The notes: generated from the sequence alone by a model not told the origin. DNA of 32,709 nucleotides from an uncultured Gammaproteobacteria bacterium (GCA_937139465.1 CAKZQE010000285.1:1-32709), one strand, 5' to 3'; counted from the stretch's first letter, positions 8,150 to 20,197 are shown. Numbers and translations: made by a program.

Positions 8150-8241
8150 TTTGGCAGACTCCATCGCCTGAATTTTGCGAACTGCTCCGGTCGACCGTAT
8201 TTGCGGCGGCGACCGCCCCCACTCAACAAAAGGAAGCTGCC

Positions 8242-9582
8242 ATGTGGAATGACTGTCTGGCGTCATTAGAACAGGAAATGCCAGCGGATCAATTCAACAC
8301 CTGGATTCGTCCGTTGCAGACGCAGACGGACGGTGGCTTGCTAAAAATCTTGGCGCCTAACCGATTTGTTAAGGATTGGGTGCGCGACCGTTACCTCAGC
8401 CGTATAGAAGAGTTGATTGGCCATGCCAACCCGCAGACTCGTGTTCAAATCGATGTCGGCAGTGCGCCCAAAGCGGCGGCCCCAACTCCGGCGGTGCCGG
8501 CACCGGCAACGGCACCTGTAACGGCGCCACGCCAAGCGGTGGTCGAGGGCTCAATTAAGCACACACCGCGGCTGAACCGTTTGTTTACATTCGACAACTT
8601 TGTTGAGGGTAAATCGAACCAGCTTGCCCGCGCGGCCGCCCAGCGCGTGGCGGAAAATCCGGGGGGTGAATACAACCCGTTGTTTCTTTACGGCGATACC
8701 GGCTTGGGTAAAACCCACCTGATGCACGCCGTCGGTAACGAAATCATGGCCAAGAACCCCGAGGCCAAAGTGATCTACGTGCACTCTGAGCGGTTCGTGG
8801 CGGACATGGTCAAGGCGCTTCAGTTGAACGCGATTAACGACTTTAAACGTGTCTATCGAAACGTGGATGCCCTTCTGATTGATGACATACAGTTTTTCGC
8901 TGGCAAGGACAAAAGTCAGGAAGAGTTCTTTCATACCTTTAATACGCTGCTTGAAGGTAACCAACAAATCATCCTGACGTCCGACCGTTACCCAAAAGAA
9001 ATCGACAAGATGGAAGACAGACTGAAAAGTCGATTCGGCTGGGGACTGACGGTTCGGCTTGAGCCGCCGGAGCTTGAAACTCGGGTCGCTATTTTGATCA
9101 ACAAAGCCATTAGCTCAGGTATTGATTTGCAGCGTGAGTGTGCGTTTTTTATCGCCCAGAAGGTGCGTGGCAACGTGCGTGATCTCGAAGGTTCGTTGAA
9201 ACGAGTGATTGCGAACTCGAAGTTCCTGAATCAGCCGATTACGGTGCCGTTTATCAGCGAAACCTTGAAAGACATGATCGCGGTGCACGACCGGCAGGTC
9301 AGTTTGGACAACATCCAAAAGGTTGTGGCGGACTACTACAAAATGAAGCTGAGCGATTTGCTCTCCAAGCGCCGCAACCGTTCAATTGCACGCCCCAGGC
9401 AGGTGGCGATGTCGTTGGCCAAAGAGCTAACCAGCCATAGCTTGCCCGAGATCGGCGAGGCCTTTGGTGGGCGCGACCACACGACAGTGCTGCACGCCTG
9501 CCGTAAGATTAAAGAATTGCTGGTCACGGACGCCGTGATCAAAGCAGACTACGACAACCTGTATAAATCGCTAGCCGGATAG
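8242..9582 (+). CDS. dnaA: Chromosomal replication initiator DnaA
   Basis: A 446-residue DnaA, the AAA+ protein that binds DnaA boxes and melts the origin. Domain I (residues about 1-70, start [10 protein letters not shown]) mediates oligomerisation and helicase contact. Domain II is a short Ala/Pro/Thr-rich linker (about 75-105). The AAA+ domain has Walker A GDTGLGKT at 151-158 and Walker B LLIDD at 211-215. Domain IV carries the DNA-binding signature, including [13 protein letters not shown] at 411-423. The ATG is preceded by AAGGA at good spacing. It is the first gene of dnaA-dnaN-recF-gyrB and lies directly right of the DnaA-box cluster. Confidence 0.98.
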   Translation: MWNDCLASLEQEMPADQFNTWIRPLQTQTDGGLLKILAPNRFVKDWVRDRYLSRIEELIGHANPQTRVQIDVGSAPKAAAPTPAVPAPATAPVTAPRQAVVEGSIKHTPRLNRLFTFDNFVEGKSNQLARAAAQRVAENPGGEYNPLFLYGDTGLGKTHLMHAVGNEIMAKNPEAKVIYVHSERFVADMVKALQLNAINDFKRVYRNVDALLIDDIQFFAGKDKSQEEFFHTFNTLLEGNQQIILTSDRYPKEIDKMEDRLKSRFGWGLTVRLEPPELETRVAILINKAISSGIDLQRECAFFIAQKVRGNVRDLEGSLKRVIANSKFLNQPITVPFISETLKDMIAVHDRQVSLDNIQKVVADYYKMKLSDLLSKRRNRSIARPRQVAMSLAKELTSHSLPEIGEAFGGRDHTTVLHACRKIKELLVTDAVIKADYDNLYKSLAG

Positions 9583-9588
9583 GACTCG

Positions 9589-10695
9589 ATGGACTTTACA
9601 ATTTCGCGCGAACACTTCCTTGAAAAAGCCACCACGGCCGCAGCCGTCGTCGAGCGTAAACACACCTTACCGATTTTGGCGAATGTGCTGTTGGTCGTCG
9701 ATGCGGAGGGCAGTGTCCTGACCGGTACCGACTTGGACACCGAGATCAGCATTGAGCTTGAGGTGGATCAGGTCCGTGAGGGCGGCGAGATCACCCTGCC
9801 AGGCCGTAAGCTGGTCGATATTTTGAAGGCGTTGCCGGCCGATGCATTGATCGAATGCCGTATGGATGGCGCGCATATTTTAATGCGCAGCGGTCGTAGC
9901 CGATTTAAGTTGGCGACCTTGCCAGCTAACGATTTTCCCCGTGTCGAGATGCAAGGTGACACGACAGCGGTGGCGGTACCAGCGGTGCCCCTGTCCCAGG
10001 CCGTGTCGAAGGTGCAGTTCGCCATGGCGCAGCAGGACGTTCGTTACTACCTCAACGGCATGCACCTTGCCGTGGGTAACAGCGTGTTGCGTTGTGTTGC
10101 CACTGACGGTCACCGATTGGCCCTCAGCGACGTGGCCATTGAAGATGAGCAGGCACAGGCATCGCTGATTTTGCCCCGTAAGGCGGTATTGGAGTTGGCG
10201 AAACTGCTGGGGAACAGTGGAGATAAGCCGGTGTCGCTGCGTTTTAGCGCGTCGCACCTGCAGGTCGAAATTAGCGGCCTGACCTTTACGAGCGTCTTGA
10301 TCGAAGGGCGATTCCCGGATTACGAGCGGGTGATGCCTAAGGGTCGTCAAAACGCGCTGGTCGTCGACCGGCGGTTGTTCAAAGAGGTGCTGGGGCGGGC
10401 GGCTATTTTGTCAAACGAGCAGTTCCGAGGCGTTCGTTTGGGCCTGGAAGGCAATGCCTTAACCGTGGCTACCAATAATACCGAACAGGAAGAGGCCGAA
10501 GAAACTATCGAAGCCGAATTTGATGGTCCGGACAGCTACGAGATCGGTTTTAACGTTGGCTACTTGCAGGACGTTTTGAACGTCATTGAAGCCGAGCAGG
10601 TCGAGTTCCAGTTAGGAGACCCCAATGGCAGCGCCTTGTTGATGGGCAAGGGCGACGGGCTGTCGCAGTACGTGGTTATGCCAATGCGCCTGTAA
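9589..10695 (+). CDS. dnaN: DNA polymerase III beta sliding clamp
   Basis: A 368-residue beta clamp, whose dimer encircles DNA and tethers polymerase III and other partners. Three successive clamp repeats are recognisable: the N-terminal MDFTISREHFLEKA and KHTLPILANVL, the central RYYLNGMHL and ATDGHRLA, and the end of the third repeat, QYVVMPMRL. The length is typical (E. coli 366). An AGGA ribosome-binding site overlaps the dnaA stop codon (9580-9582), with only six bases between the genes, so it is co-transcribed with dnaA. Confidence 0.98.
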   Translation: MDFTISREHFLEKATTAAAVVERKHTLPILANVLLVVDAEGSVLTGTDLDTEISIELEVDQVREGGEITLPGRKLVDILKALPADALIECRMDGAHILMRSGRSRFKLATLPANDFPRVEMQGDTTAVAVPAVPLSQAVSKVQFAMAQQDVRYYLNGMHLAVGNSVLRCVATDGHRLALSDVAIEDEQAQASLILPRKAVLELAKLLGNSGDKPVSLRFSASHLQVEISGLTFTSVLIEGRFPDYERVMPKGRQNALVVDRRLFKEVLGRAAILSNEQFRGVRLGLEGNALTVATNNTEQEEAEETIEAEFDGPDSYEIGFNVGYLQDVLNVIEAEQVEFQLGDPNGSALLMGKGDGLSQYVVMPMRL

Positions 10696-10699
10696 GCGC

Positions 10700-11791
10700 T
10701 TGTTTCTTTCCCACCTGCACGTAGAGCGCCTGCGGGCGCTTGCGTTGGTCGATATTGATTTGTCGCCCAACATTAATGTGTTTGTCGGCCCGAACGGGGC
10801 CGGTAAAACCTCCCTCTTGGAGGCCGTCGGCTTCCTCGCGTCGGGCCGCAGTTTTTTGGGGCCGCGTCCGCATACCTTGATTCAATCCACAGCCGCGTCG
10901 GTGTTGGTGGCGGGCAGGCTGCAACGTGACGACGTCGCAATTCAAATGGGCATTCAACGTGAGGCCTCGGGTCGCGTAGAAGCACGTATTAACGGGGTGC
11001 CTCAGGACGCCCTGTCCGCCATGGCTCGCGAACTGCCCTACTTAGTCGTAGGTGCCGAAGGTTTGGGTTGGGTGGCGGGTACGCCGTCGCGGCGCCGCGC
11101 CCTGTTGGATTGGGGCGTGTTTCATGTGTTGGCACAGCCGACAATGGTCTACTCGCGATACCGAAAAGCCCTGGATCAGCGTAACAAAGCGCTAAAAAAT
11201 GGTAGACTGTCCGATGCGGAAATTTCGCTTTGGGACGGCGTCCTAGCGGAGGCGGGTGAAGCGATTCATGAGTTGCGAGCACAGTATTTTTCACTGTTAA
11301 AGCAGGCTTTTTATAACGTATTAAGTCGTGTTGACGGGATGCCGGCGATCGAAGTGGGATACCGCCCTGGCTACAGCGACCACAAAGGTGGATTGGGCGA
11401 CGCGTTAGTTCGAGGGTTGGCGCGGGATCGGATTCTGGGAAGCACCCAGTCCGGGCCCCACCGCGGTGACCTTCAGTTAACTGCACGTGGCGCAGCGCTC
11501 ACCGATGCCTTGTCACGGGGGCAGCAGAAAGTGGTTGTGTCGGCGCTAGTGTTGGCACAGCAGGAATTATTGTCACGTCATCGAGAGCGCCGCGTGGTGC
11601 TGTTGGTGGATGATTTGGCGGCTGAGCTGGATGATGAGCGGCAGCGCTCGTTGTTTGGATTGATGACGCAGACTGGCGCTCAGGTGTTGTTGAGCGCTGT
11701 AGAGGCGCAGCGGGTAAGCCCGCTAATAGAAAACGCTGGCGATGTGCGTATGTTTCACGTGAAACAGGGCGCCATTGCACGAGGCGACTAA
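10700..11791 (+). CDS. recF: DNA replication/repair protein RecF
   Basis: A 363-residue SMC-like ATPase that helps load RecA at gaps through RecFOR. Walker A GPNGAGKTS is at residues 30-38, the ABC-type signature LSRGQQK at 271-277, and Walker B VVLLVDDLAAELD at about 299-311. The start is TTG (10700), four bases after the dnaN stop; no in-frame ATG is close and the N-terminus aligns with RecF (LFLSHLHVERLRAL). The 3' end holds a perfect parS palindrome (11751-11766), read here as residues MFHVKQ (351-356). It sits between dnaN and gyrB as usual. Confidence 0.96.
   Translation: MFLSHLHVERLRALALVDIDLSPNINVFVGPNGAGKTSLLEAVGFLASGRSFLGPRPHTLIQSTAASVLVAGRLQRDDVAIQMGIQREASGRVEARINGVPQDALSAMARELPYLVVGAEGLGWVAGTPSRRRALLDWGVFHVLAQPTMVYSRYRKALDQRNKALKNGRLSDAEISLWDGVLAEAGEAIHELRAQYFSLLKQAFYNVLSRVDGMPAIEVGYRPGYSDHKGGLGDALVRGLARDRILGSTQSGPHRGDLQLTARGAALTDALSRGQQKVVVSALVLAQQELLSRHRERRVVLLVDDLAAELDDERQRSLFGLMTQTGAQVLLSAVEAQRVSPLIENAGDVRMFHVKQGAIARGD
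11751..11766. promoter_or_regulatory. parS site 1 (perfect 16-bp palindrome)
   Basis: TGTTTCACGTGAAACA is a perfect palindrome and matches the bacterial parS consensus bound by ParB. It lies in the last codons of recF, and parB starts at the left end of this window. Confidence 0.88.
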
Positions 11792-14215
<2,424 letters not shown>

Positions 14216-14220
14216 TTGTC

Positions 14221-14760
14221 CTACAGGGCTAGGCTGTCAACCCAGTGTTTGAGCGAGTCAAACACTGGGTTTTTTATTGCGTGGGATTCCAAGGTTTTTG
14301 CGCCTTTCCCGGTGCGCACTAGGATGGCGGGTAGTCCAAAGGCCGCTGCCGCTAACAGGTCTTTTTGGGTATCACCCACCATGCATGTTTCATGTGAAAC
14401 AAAAGGGCGACCGTAGAGGGTTTGCAGTTGTGCCAGAAGGCCCGGTTCGGGCTTTCGACAGGGACACTTTGCATCGGGTAGGTGAAAACAGTGGGCAATG
14501 GCATCGACCTCATGACCCTGTTCCCGGACCAAGTGCCTTAGTTTCTGGTGCATGGCGTCTAGGTCGGCAGTCGAGAACAACCCCCGGGCCAGACCACTCT
14601 GGTTCGTGGCAATGCCGACCCAGATGCCGGCAGCTTTGAGCCGGGCGATTGCCTCGATGGCGCCGGCTTCTGGGATCCATTCGTCAGCTGACTTCACGTA
14701 GTCATCCCGATCGCGATTGATCACACCATCACGATCGAGGATCACCACGCGTAGGGCCAT
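14221..14760 (-). CDS. gmhB: D-glycero-beta-D-manno-heptose-1,7-bisphosphate 7-phosphatase
   Basis: A 179-residue HAD-family phosphatase that removes the 7-phosphate from heptose bisphosphate on the route to ADP-heptose for the lipopolysaccharide core. HAD motif I is LDRDGVIN (8-15), motif II TNQSG (52-56), and the later motifs are K103 and GDTQKD (129-134). The zinc-loop residues typical of GmhB are present (C91, H93, C99, C101). The gene is convergent with gyrB (five bases between stops), and its last codons contain the gyrB terminator hairpin. It also contains a parS-like site (14386-14401). It follows glyS by two bases, and the gmhB-glyS-glyQ neighbourhood is conserved in Pseudomonas-type genomes. 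Confidence 0.93.
   Translation of the reverse strand: MALRVVILDRDGVINRDRDDYVKSADEWIPEAGAIEAIARLKAAGIWVGIATNQSGLARGLFSTADLDAMHQKLRHLVREQGHEVDAIAHCFHLPDAKCPCRKPEPGLLAQLQTLYGRPFVSHETCMVGDTQKDLLAAAAFGLPAILVRTGKGAKTLESHAIKNPVFDSLKHWVDSLAL
14239..14277 (+). terminator. Rho-independent terminator of gyrB, inside gmhB
   Basis: A perfect 13-bp stem (14239-14251 pairs with 14259-14271) encloses a seven-base loop (14252-14258) and is followed by a T-rich tract (about 14270-14277). This is a textbook intrinsic terminator for plus-strand transcription, starting 23 bases after the gyrB stop. It lies wholly within the coding 3' end of gmhB. In the gmhB direction the stem is not followed by a T tract. Confidence 0.88.
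14386..14401. promoter_or_regulatory. parS-like site 2 (one mismatch)
   Basis: TGTTTCATGTGAAACA differs from the palindrome at 11751 by one base near the centre (CATG instead of CACG). It lies in the gmhB coding region and is read there as VSHETC. Central changes may weaken ParB binding. Confidence 0.65.
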
Positions 14761-14762
14761 GA

Positions 14763-16832
14763 CTAAGCGGTCACCTGCGATAGGTCAGCGACCTGCGCGA
14801 ACACCGCTTGCAAGGAGGCCAACGTCGCCAATCGATTGGCTTTAACCGCAGGATCGTCGTCATTCACCATCACTGAATCGAAATAGTTATCGATGGGCTT
14901 GCGCAGGGCAGCCAAGGCCACCAACGCTCCGGTGAAGTCGTTGGCGCTGAGGGCGTTGGCCACGGCTGCGCTGGCCGTCTGCGTTGCGGCGTCGAGTTCG
15001 GTTTCAGCCGCGTGCTGGAATAAAGTCTGTTCGACCGCTCCAGGTGTGTCGTCGGACTTACTCAGAATGTTAGCAATCCGCTTACTACCAGCGGCCACCT
15101 GGGCCAGATCGTCGCCGCCCAGGCTGGCGCTGAGTGCATTTACCCGCGCACTGATGGTGACGGGGCACAGTGTCCCGTGGGCGCTCATGACCGCTTCGAA
15201 GACCTCAGGCTTGGCGCCCTCGCTGGTCAACTTAACCTTCAAACGATCCCGGAAAAACTGGACGACCTCGGCCACCGCGTCGCCATTGGTGGCGTGGTCA
15301 CCTTGGCCATCGAAGGCCGCCTGAATCCAGCCTTCCAGGTCAATCGGTTGGTTGCGGTCGTCGATGATGCGTAGGATGCCCAGCGCCGCACGGCGCAGTG
15401 CGAAGGGGTCCTTGCTTCCGGTCGGGGGCTGACCTACGGCGAACAAGCCGACGAGTGTGTCTAGCTTGTCGGCCAGTGCAATCACCTGACCTGTGGGTGT
15501 GCGCGGTGTTTGGTCGGCGGCCCCGGCAGGCTTATACACCTCATGCAGGGCCTCAGCGATATCGCCAGCCAATCCCTCGCGACGTGCATAGTAGGTGCCC
15601 ATTAGCCCTTGCAGATCAGTAAACTCAAGAACCATTTCACTGAGCAGGTCACACTTCGCCAGTTGTGAAGCACGTTCGGCCGTCTCAGGTTTCACGTGAA
15701 ACACGGGGGCGATTGTGGCTGCCAACGTGCCGGCACGACGTGTTTTGTCCCCCAGCGTACCCAGGGCCTCATGAAACACAATCTTATCAAGCTGTGCGGC
15801 GCGGCTGGCCAGCGGGGTTTTAAGGTCGGTGTCCCAGAAAAACTTGGCGTCACTGAGGCGGGCGCGTAGGACCGTCTCGTTGCCCTCGATCACCAGCGCG
15901 GGATCTTTGCTTTCTAGGTTTGCCATGGTGACAAAGCGGTGCGTCAGGGCACCCTCAGCGTCAACCACGTGAAAATACTTTTGGTGCTCTTTCATAGAGC
16001 TGACCAAGGCTTCACTGGGAACGTCCAGGAAATCAGGATCGAATTCACCCATTAGCGGCACGGGCCATTCGACCAAGGCGCAGACCTCATCGACCAAATC
16101 ACTGTCCGTGACCACCCGGTATTGTCCGTCGACCGAGAGGGATTCCGCCAAGGCCTTGACCTTATCGCGGCGCTCAGCAAATGAGGCCAGCACGCGGTTG
16201 GTACGCAGGGTGTCGAAGTACTCGCTTGCGGTCTTCAATTCAATCCAGTCGGGGCTGTGAACCCGGTGACCGCGGGTTTTTGAGCCGCTTTGCCGATCAA
16301 AGAGGGTCGCAGGCAAGACCGCATCCCCTAGCATCATTACGAGCCATAGTACGGGGCGGGTAAATTCCTGCCGTGTACTGCCCCAGCGCATGCGCTTAGG
16401 CAAGGGCAGCCCATCAACGGCTGCCGCGCATAGGGCCGGCATAACGTCAGCGGCCATCGCTCCCTCGCGGGTTCCACGGTATTCAAGCCACACGCCTTTG
16501 GGTGTCTCGATTTCGGTGAGCTCAGCAGGCTGAATCCCGTTTTTCTTGCAGAAGCCCTCGAGGGCCCGAGTTGGCTGCCCATTATCATCAAGGCCGACAG
16601 CCTTCGAGGGGCCGCGAAGGGTTAGCGTTTGATCGGGCTGTTTAAGCTGCAGGTCCCGAACCAACACGCCGAGCCGGCGCGGCGCGGCGATGCCTTCGAT
16701 GCCAGCGAAACCCAGCCCGGTTTGTTTTAGGGCTTTCTCAATGGCACTGACCAGGTCAGTGCCCGCCTTTTTTAGGGCGCTGGTGGGTAGCTCTTCACAG
16801 CCGAGTTCGAAAAGGAAGTCTTGAGTGCTCAT
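14763..16832 (-). CDS. glyS: Glycyl-tRNA synthetase beta subunit
   Basis: A 689-residue beta chain of the alpha2-beta2 glycyl-tRNA synthetase; it carries tRNA recognition, while the alpha chain holds the class II active site. The start [15 protein letters not shown] and the internal [13 protein letters not shown] segment are characteristic, and the length equals the family norm. The ATG overlaps the glyQ stop by four bases (16829-16832), so the two subunits are probably produced by coupled translation. A parS-like 16-mer (15688-15703) lies within the gene, read as VFHVKP. Confidence 0.97.
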   Translation of the reverse strand: MSTQDFLFELGCEELPTSALKKAGTDLVSAIEKALKQTGLGFAGIEGIAAPRRLGVLVRDLQLKQPDQTLTLRGPSKAVGLDDNGQPTRALEGFCKKNGIQPAELTEIETPKGVWLEYRGTREGAMAADVMPALCAAAVDGLPLPKRMRWGSTRQEFTRPVLWLVMMLGDAVLPATLFDRQSGSKTRGHRVHSPDWIELKTASEYFDTLRTNRVLASFAERRDKVKALAESLSVDGQYRVVTDSDLVDEVCALVEWPVPLMGEFDPDFLDVPSEALVSSMKEHQKYFHVVDAEGALTHRFVTMANLESKDPALVIEGNETVLRARLSDAKFFWDTDLKTPLASRAAQLDKIVFHEALGTLGDKTRRAGTLAATIAPVFHVKPETAERASQLAKCDLLSEMVLEFTDLQGLMGTYYARREGLAGDIAEALHEVYKPAGAADQTPRTPTGQVIALADKLDTLVGLFAVGQPPTGSKDPFALRRAALGILRIIDDRNQPIDLEGWIQAAFDGQGDHATNGDAVAEVVQFFRDRLKVKLTSEGAKPEVFEAVMSAHGTLCPVTISARVNALSASLGGDDLAQVAAGSKRIANILSKSDDTPGAVEQTLFQHAAETELDAATQTASAAVANALSANDFTGALVALAALRKPIDNYFDSVMVNDDDPAVKANRLATLASLQAVFAQVADLSQVTA
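15688..15703. promoter_or_regulatory. parS-like site 3 (one mismatch)
   Basis: GGTTTCACGTGAAACA differs from the perfect palindrome at 11751 only in the first, outermost base; the 14-base core is intact. It lies within glyS, about 3.9 kb from site 1. Confidence 0.8.
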
Positions 16833-17752
16833 GCGCGGGCCTCCTTGGCCAGCAATTCGTCACGAATGGAAGGGTCTGCCAAGGGGAAGCCGGCGGCCTT
16901 GCGCGAGTCGTAGTAGCAGTGGGCGACGGCACGGGCCAGGCTACGCACGCGTAGGATGTAGCGTTGACGCTCAGTCACGCTGATCGCATGACGTGCATCT
17001 AACAAGTTGAAGGTGTGGGATGCTTTCAGCACCATTTCGTAGGCCGGCAACGGCAGGTTGGCCTCGACCAGCTTCTGGCAATCGGTTTCGTACCCATCAA
17101 AGTTCAGAAACAAGCGTTCAACATCGGCGTGCTCAAAGTTGTAGGCGCTCATTTCTTTTTCGTTTTGCAGGAACACGTCGCCGTAGGTGACGCCGTCAGT
17201 CCACACCAGGTCGTACATGCTGTTTACGCCTTGCAGGTACATCGCAATGCGCTCGAGGCCATAGGTAATTTCGCCCGTGACCGGGTAGCACTCGAGCCCG
17301 CCGGCCTGTTGGAAGTAGGTAAACTGAGTCACTTCCATGCCGTTCAGCCAGACTTCCCAGCCCAGTCCCCACGCGCCGAGCGTTGGGCTTTCCCAGTTGT
17401 CCTCGACTAACCGAATGTCGTGCACCTCAGGATCGATACCCAGGTTGCGCAGGCTATCCATGTACAGCTCAACAATGTTGTCCGGTGAGGGTTTCATCAC
17501 TACCTGGAACTGATAGTAGTGCTGACCGCGGTTGGGGTTGTCACCGTATCGGCCGTCGGTGGGGCGGCGCGACGGTTGCACGTAGGCACTGTTCCACCGT
17601 TCGGGGCCAATAGAGCGCAGGAAGGTGGCTGGGTGGAAGGTGCCGGCACCGACCTCCATGTCCAGCGGCTGTATGACGACACAGCCTTGCTCGGACCAAA
17701 AGGTCTGTAGGGACTGGATCATTTGTTGGAACGTGAGGGCATTCGGTTTCAT
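16829..17752 (-). CDS. glyQ: Glycyl-tRNA synthetase alpha subunit
   Basis: A 307-residue alpha chain with the class II aminoacyl-tRNA synthetase catalytic core, which activates glycine and charges tRNA-Gly together with GlyS. Strong family markers are [51 protein letters not shown] and [10 protein letters not shown]; the length is usual. It is the first gene of glyQ-glyS-gmhB and is divergent from the acyltransferase gene, with only 68 bases between them. Confidence 0.98.
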   Translation of the reverse strand: MKPNALTFQQMIQSLQTFWSEQGCVVIQPLDMEVGAGTFHPATFLRSIGPERWNSAYVQPSRRPTDGRYGDNPNRGQHYYQFQVVMKPSPDNIVELYMDSLRNLGIDPEVHDIRLVEDNWESPTLGAWGLGWEVWLNGMEVTQFTYFQQAGGLECYPVTGEITYGLERIAMYLQGVNSMYDLVWTDGVTYGDVFLQNEKEMSAYNFEHADVERLFLNFDGYETDCQKLVEANLPLPAYEMVLKASHTFNLLDARHAISVTERQRYILRVRSLARAVAHCYYDSRKAAGFPLADPSIRDELLAKEARA

Positions 17753-17781
17753 GAGATTTCAGCTTTGATGAAGGCGGCGGT

Positions 17782-17810
17782 AGTATATCGAGTGACCTGA
17801 GACTTGTCTT
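17782..17810 (-). promoter_or_regulatory. Probable promoter of glyQ-glyS-gmhB
   Basis: On the minus strand AAGACA (17810-17805) and TATACT (17787-17782) are spaced by 17 bases, in the short divergent gap upstream of glyQ. The -10 box matches five of six and the -35 box four of six consensus bases. Confidence 0.5.
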
Positions 17811-17820
17811 TTCTCGCTAT

Positions 17821-18702
17821 GTGAGCCGAACTCCGTTGAAATCATTTTTTGCCGTATGGGTGCTGCGCCTGCTGGCCAATCTGCCGCCCGATTGGGCTGA
17901 TCGCATGGGTCGAACGCTGGGCCGTCATTTAGACGGTGGTCAGAGTCGCGCGGCGCGCACGACGCGAACCAACATTGCCATGGCGTATCCGGATTTGGAT
18001 GCTACTCAGCAGGCGAGGTTGGTGCGTGCCAGTCTGAAGGACATGGGCGAAAAAGCAGCCCGAATGGCGCGCGTCTGGGTGCGACGTGAAAGCAACCCGG
18101 ATAAGATCCAAGACCCTGATAACTATCATATTTTTTCCGACGCATTGGCCGCGGGCGAGGGCGTGATCCTGCTGGTGCCCCATCTGGGCAACTGGGAGCT
18201 GCTGGGCCAATGGGTGTCTGAGCACGGCCCGCTCAATGCAATGTACCGCCCAGCGAAGCTCGATGGCATCGACGCGCTGGTATTGGCGGGTCGACAGTCC
18301 CAGGGCTATCAGGTCCACCCGACCAACATGCAGGGGGTGGCGGGCCTATTGAAGGCGTTACGACGCGGTGAAATGGTGGCCGTGTTGCCCGACCAGGAGC
18401 CGGACGCCGCAGGCGGCGCCTGGGCGACGTTTTTTGGCCAGCAAGCCCTTACTATGACCTTGGCCCAAAAAATCGCACAGAAGCGCCCTCAGGCGCGCGT
18501 TATTTTGGCCAGTGCGGTGAAAAAATCCCGCCGCTGCTATCAGGTCGAGCTTCGAGCGGTTGATCCGGCCTTCTCCGCCGACGGCGGACTTCAACACATG
18601 AACGATGCAATCGAGTCGCTGGTGCGCGAATACCCGGATCAATACCAATGGGAATACAAACGCTTTGCAACACAGCCCGATGGGCGGCATCCCTACCGTT
18701 AG
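17821..18702 (+). CDS. LpxL/LpxM-family lipid A acyltransferase
   Basis: A 293-residue lysophospholipid/lipid A late acyltransferase of the HtrB/MsbB family, expected to add a secondary acyl chain to lipid A at the inner membrane. The catalytic HX4E motif is HLGNWE (H121 to E126), preceded by LLVP. The RTNIAMAYPDL segment corresponds to the conserved N-(L/I)-x-x-x-(F/Y)-P-(E/D) region. A second block, VAVLPDQEP, follows near residue 190. The start taken is GTG at 17821; no ribosome-binding site is evident, so the true start may differ. Its stop overlaps the convergent trkH stop. A similar gene sits between glyQ and trkA in Pseudomonas. Which acyl position it uses cannot be told from sequence. 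Confidence 0.87.
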   Translation: MSRTPLKSFFAVWVLRLLANLPPDWADRMGRTLGRHLDGGQSRAARTTRTNIAMAYPDLDATQQARLVRASLKDMGEKAARMARVWVRRESNPDKIQDPDNYHIFSDALAAGEGVILLVPHLGNWELLGQWVSEHGPLNAMYRPAKLDGIDALVLAGRQSQGYQVHPTNMQGVAGLLKALRRGEMVAVLPDQEPDAAGGAWATFFGQQALTMTLAQKIAQKRPQARVILASAVKKSRRCYQVELRAVDPAFSADGGLQHMNDAIESLVREYPDQYQWEYKRFATQPDGRHPYR

Positions 18703-20195
18703 GCGCGCCAGAATTCGGGCGTCAGCACCACCAACAAGGTGAACAGTTCAAGCCGTCCGAGCAACATCGCCAGGCACAGAATCCACTTTTCGAATCCGCC
18801 CAGCGTTCCGTAGGTCAGCGCAACCTCCCCAAGGCCTGGGCCGAGGTTATTGATGCAGGCGCCGACAGCGGAATAGGCCGTAATCGGGTCGGTGCCCGCG
18901 GCCATCATCAATAGCATCAGCAGCGCAAACAGGAAGATGTAGGCGGCCAAAAATCCCCAGATACTGCCCACCACCGTCTCGGGAACGGACTTGCCCCCAA
19001 GCTTTACGGCGATAACCGCGTTTGGATGAATGAGCTGGCGAATTTCACGGGCCCCCTGCTTAAACAGCAGAATCATTCGGATCTGCTTAATGCCGCCACC
19101 CGTTGAGCCGGCGCATGCGCCAGCAAAGGCACTCATCAGCAACAAAAAGGGTAGGAAGGTCGGCCAGGTCGAGTAATCCGCCGTGGCAAAGCCTGTGGTG
19201 GTCGCTACCGAGACCGTCTCAAAAACCCCTTTGCGCAGCGCCTCGGCGGGCTCATAGGTGCCTTTGCCAATCAGCGTGCCGACCACGACGACGCACAACA
19301 CCGCCAGAAAGATGAGGTAACCCCGTGACTCGCTGTCACGCACATAGTGCATAAAGGTTGGCATGACACGGGTACGGCGGTGGCCTGGAGCGAGGGCGTT
19401 TTTGAGGCTTTTATACGAGGTAAAGTGCAGGGCGAAGTTAATGCCCGCGAGAATCATAAACACGATGGCCACCATCTCGATGGCGGCGCTGTCGAAATGA
19501 CCAAGGCTCGCGTCTTTGGTCGAGAATCCACCGATGGCGATGGTCGAAAACGCGTGCGCAATGGCGTCAAACGCGTTCATGCCGGCCCAGTAATAGGCCA
19601 GGCCACAGGCTAGTGTCAGGCCTGAATACAGCGAAGCCAGCACCACGGCCGTGGTGACAATGCGCGGGGCCAGTTTGGCGTCTTTCATCGGACCAGGCGT
19701 TTCGGCGCGGTACATCTGCATGCCGCCGACGCCCAAAAACGGCAGTACGGCCATGGCCAGTACGATGATGCCGATGCCACCCATCCACTGCAGTAATTGA
19801 CGATAAAACAGCAGCGATCGCGGCAGGTCATCCAGCCCGGAAATAACCGTCGCGCCGGTGGTGGTCAAGCCTGAAAGTGATTCGAACACCGCATCGGTGG
19901 CGCTCAGGTTAACCGAGTCGTCAAGCCACAGAGGCACCGCCCCGGCCAGCCCCAACACGGTCCAAAATAAGACGGTAATCAAGAAGCCATCGCGGTTGCG
20001 CAGCTCCGAGCGGGCGCCGCGGCAGGCGAACCAAAGGCCGGCCCCGATCGCGAACATAATGGCGGCGGACGCAGCGAAATCGAGCAAGGTCGATTCCGCG
20101 TAGATCAGCGCCACAATCATCGGTGGCACGGTCGCGATCAGTGAAAAGGCGGCGATGAGCAGGCCGAGGATTTTGCCGATAATCAGGTAACGCAT
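18699..20195 (-). CDS. trkH: Trk potassium uptake system membrane protein TrkH
   Basis: A 498-residue channel-like transporter that imports K+ under control of TrkA. It is very hydrophobic, with four membrane-pore-membrane repeats. Their filter segments are visible: TTTGAT at 111-116, IGGFS at 221-225, TTTGF at 332-336 and NNLGPGLG at 449-456. The GSTGGGIKQIRM segment (363-374) is also family-specific. The length is close to E. coli TrkH (483). It follows trkA by two bases. Its stop codon is shared on opposite strands with that of the acyltransferase gene (18699-18702). Confidence 0.97.
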   Translation of the reverse strand: MRYLIIGKILGLLIAAFSLIATVPPMIVALIYAESTLLDFAASAAIMFAIGAGLWFACRGARSELRNRDGFLITVLFWTVLGLAGAVPLWLDDSVNLSATDAVFESLSGLTTTGATVISGLDDLPRSLLFYRQLLQWMGGIGIIVLAMAVLPFLGVGGMQMYRAETPGPMKDAKLAPRIVTTAVVLASLYSGLTLACGLAYYWAGMNAFDAIAHAFSTIAIGGFSTKDASLGHFDSAAIEMVAIVFMILAGINFALHFTSYKSLKNALAPGHRRTRVMPTFMHYVRDSESRGYLIFLAVLCVVVVGTLIGKGTYEPAEALRKGVFETVSVATTTGFATADYSTWPTFLPFLLLMSAFAGACAGSTGGGIKQIRMILLFKQGAREIRQLIHPNAVIAVKLGGKSVPETVVGSIWGFLAAYIFLFALLMLLMMAAGTDPITAYSAVGACINNLGPGLGEVALTYGTLGGFEKWILCLAMLLGRLELFTLLVVLTPEFWRA

Positions 20196-20197
20196 GG

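Larger units (their letters stand above)
7862..8241. other. oriC-like region between rpmH and dnaA
   Basis: A 380-base non-coding segment in the classical Pseudomonas/Bacillus oriC position. It holds perfect DnaA boxes TTATCCACA at 7978-7986 and 8045-8053, and TGTGTATAA at 8140-8148, the complement of TTATACACA and a fit to the relaxed TTATNCACA consensus. An AT-rich patch (about 8060-8100) follows the second box, a possible unwinding element. It also contains the divergent rpmH and dnaA promoters. It shares the 12-mer TTTGTTCCGGGT (8105-8116) with the mnmG-side region (3699-3710). The gene context makes it a strong origin candidate. Confidence 0.7.

Noticed and set aside
8551-8967. Long antisense open frame over dnaA
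   Set aside because: It has no recognisable domain and lies opposite strongly conserved dnaA codons. Long antisense frames over dnaN (9880-10350) and recF (10989-11486) were dropped for the same reason.
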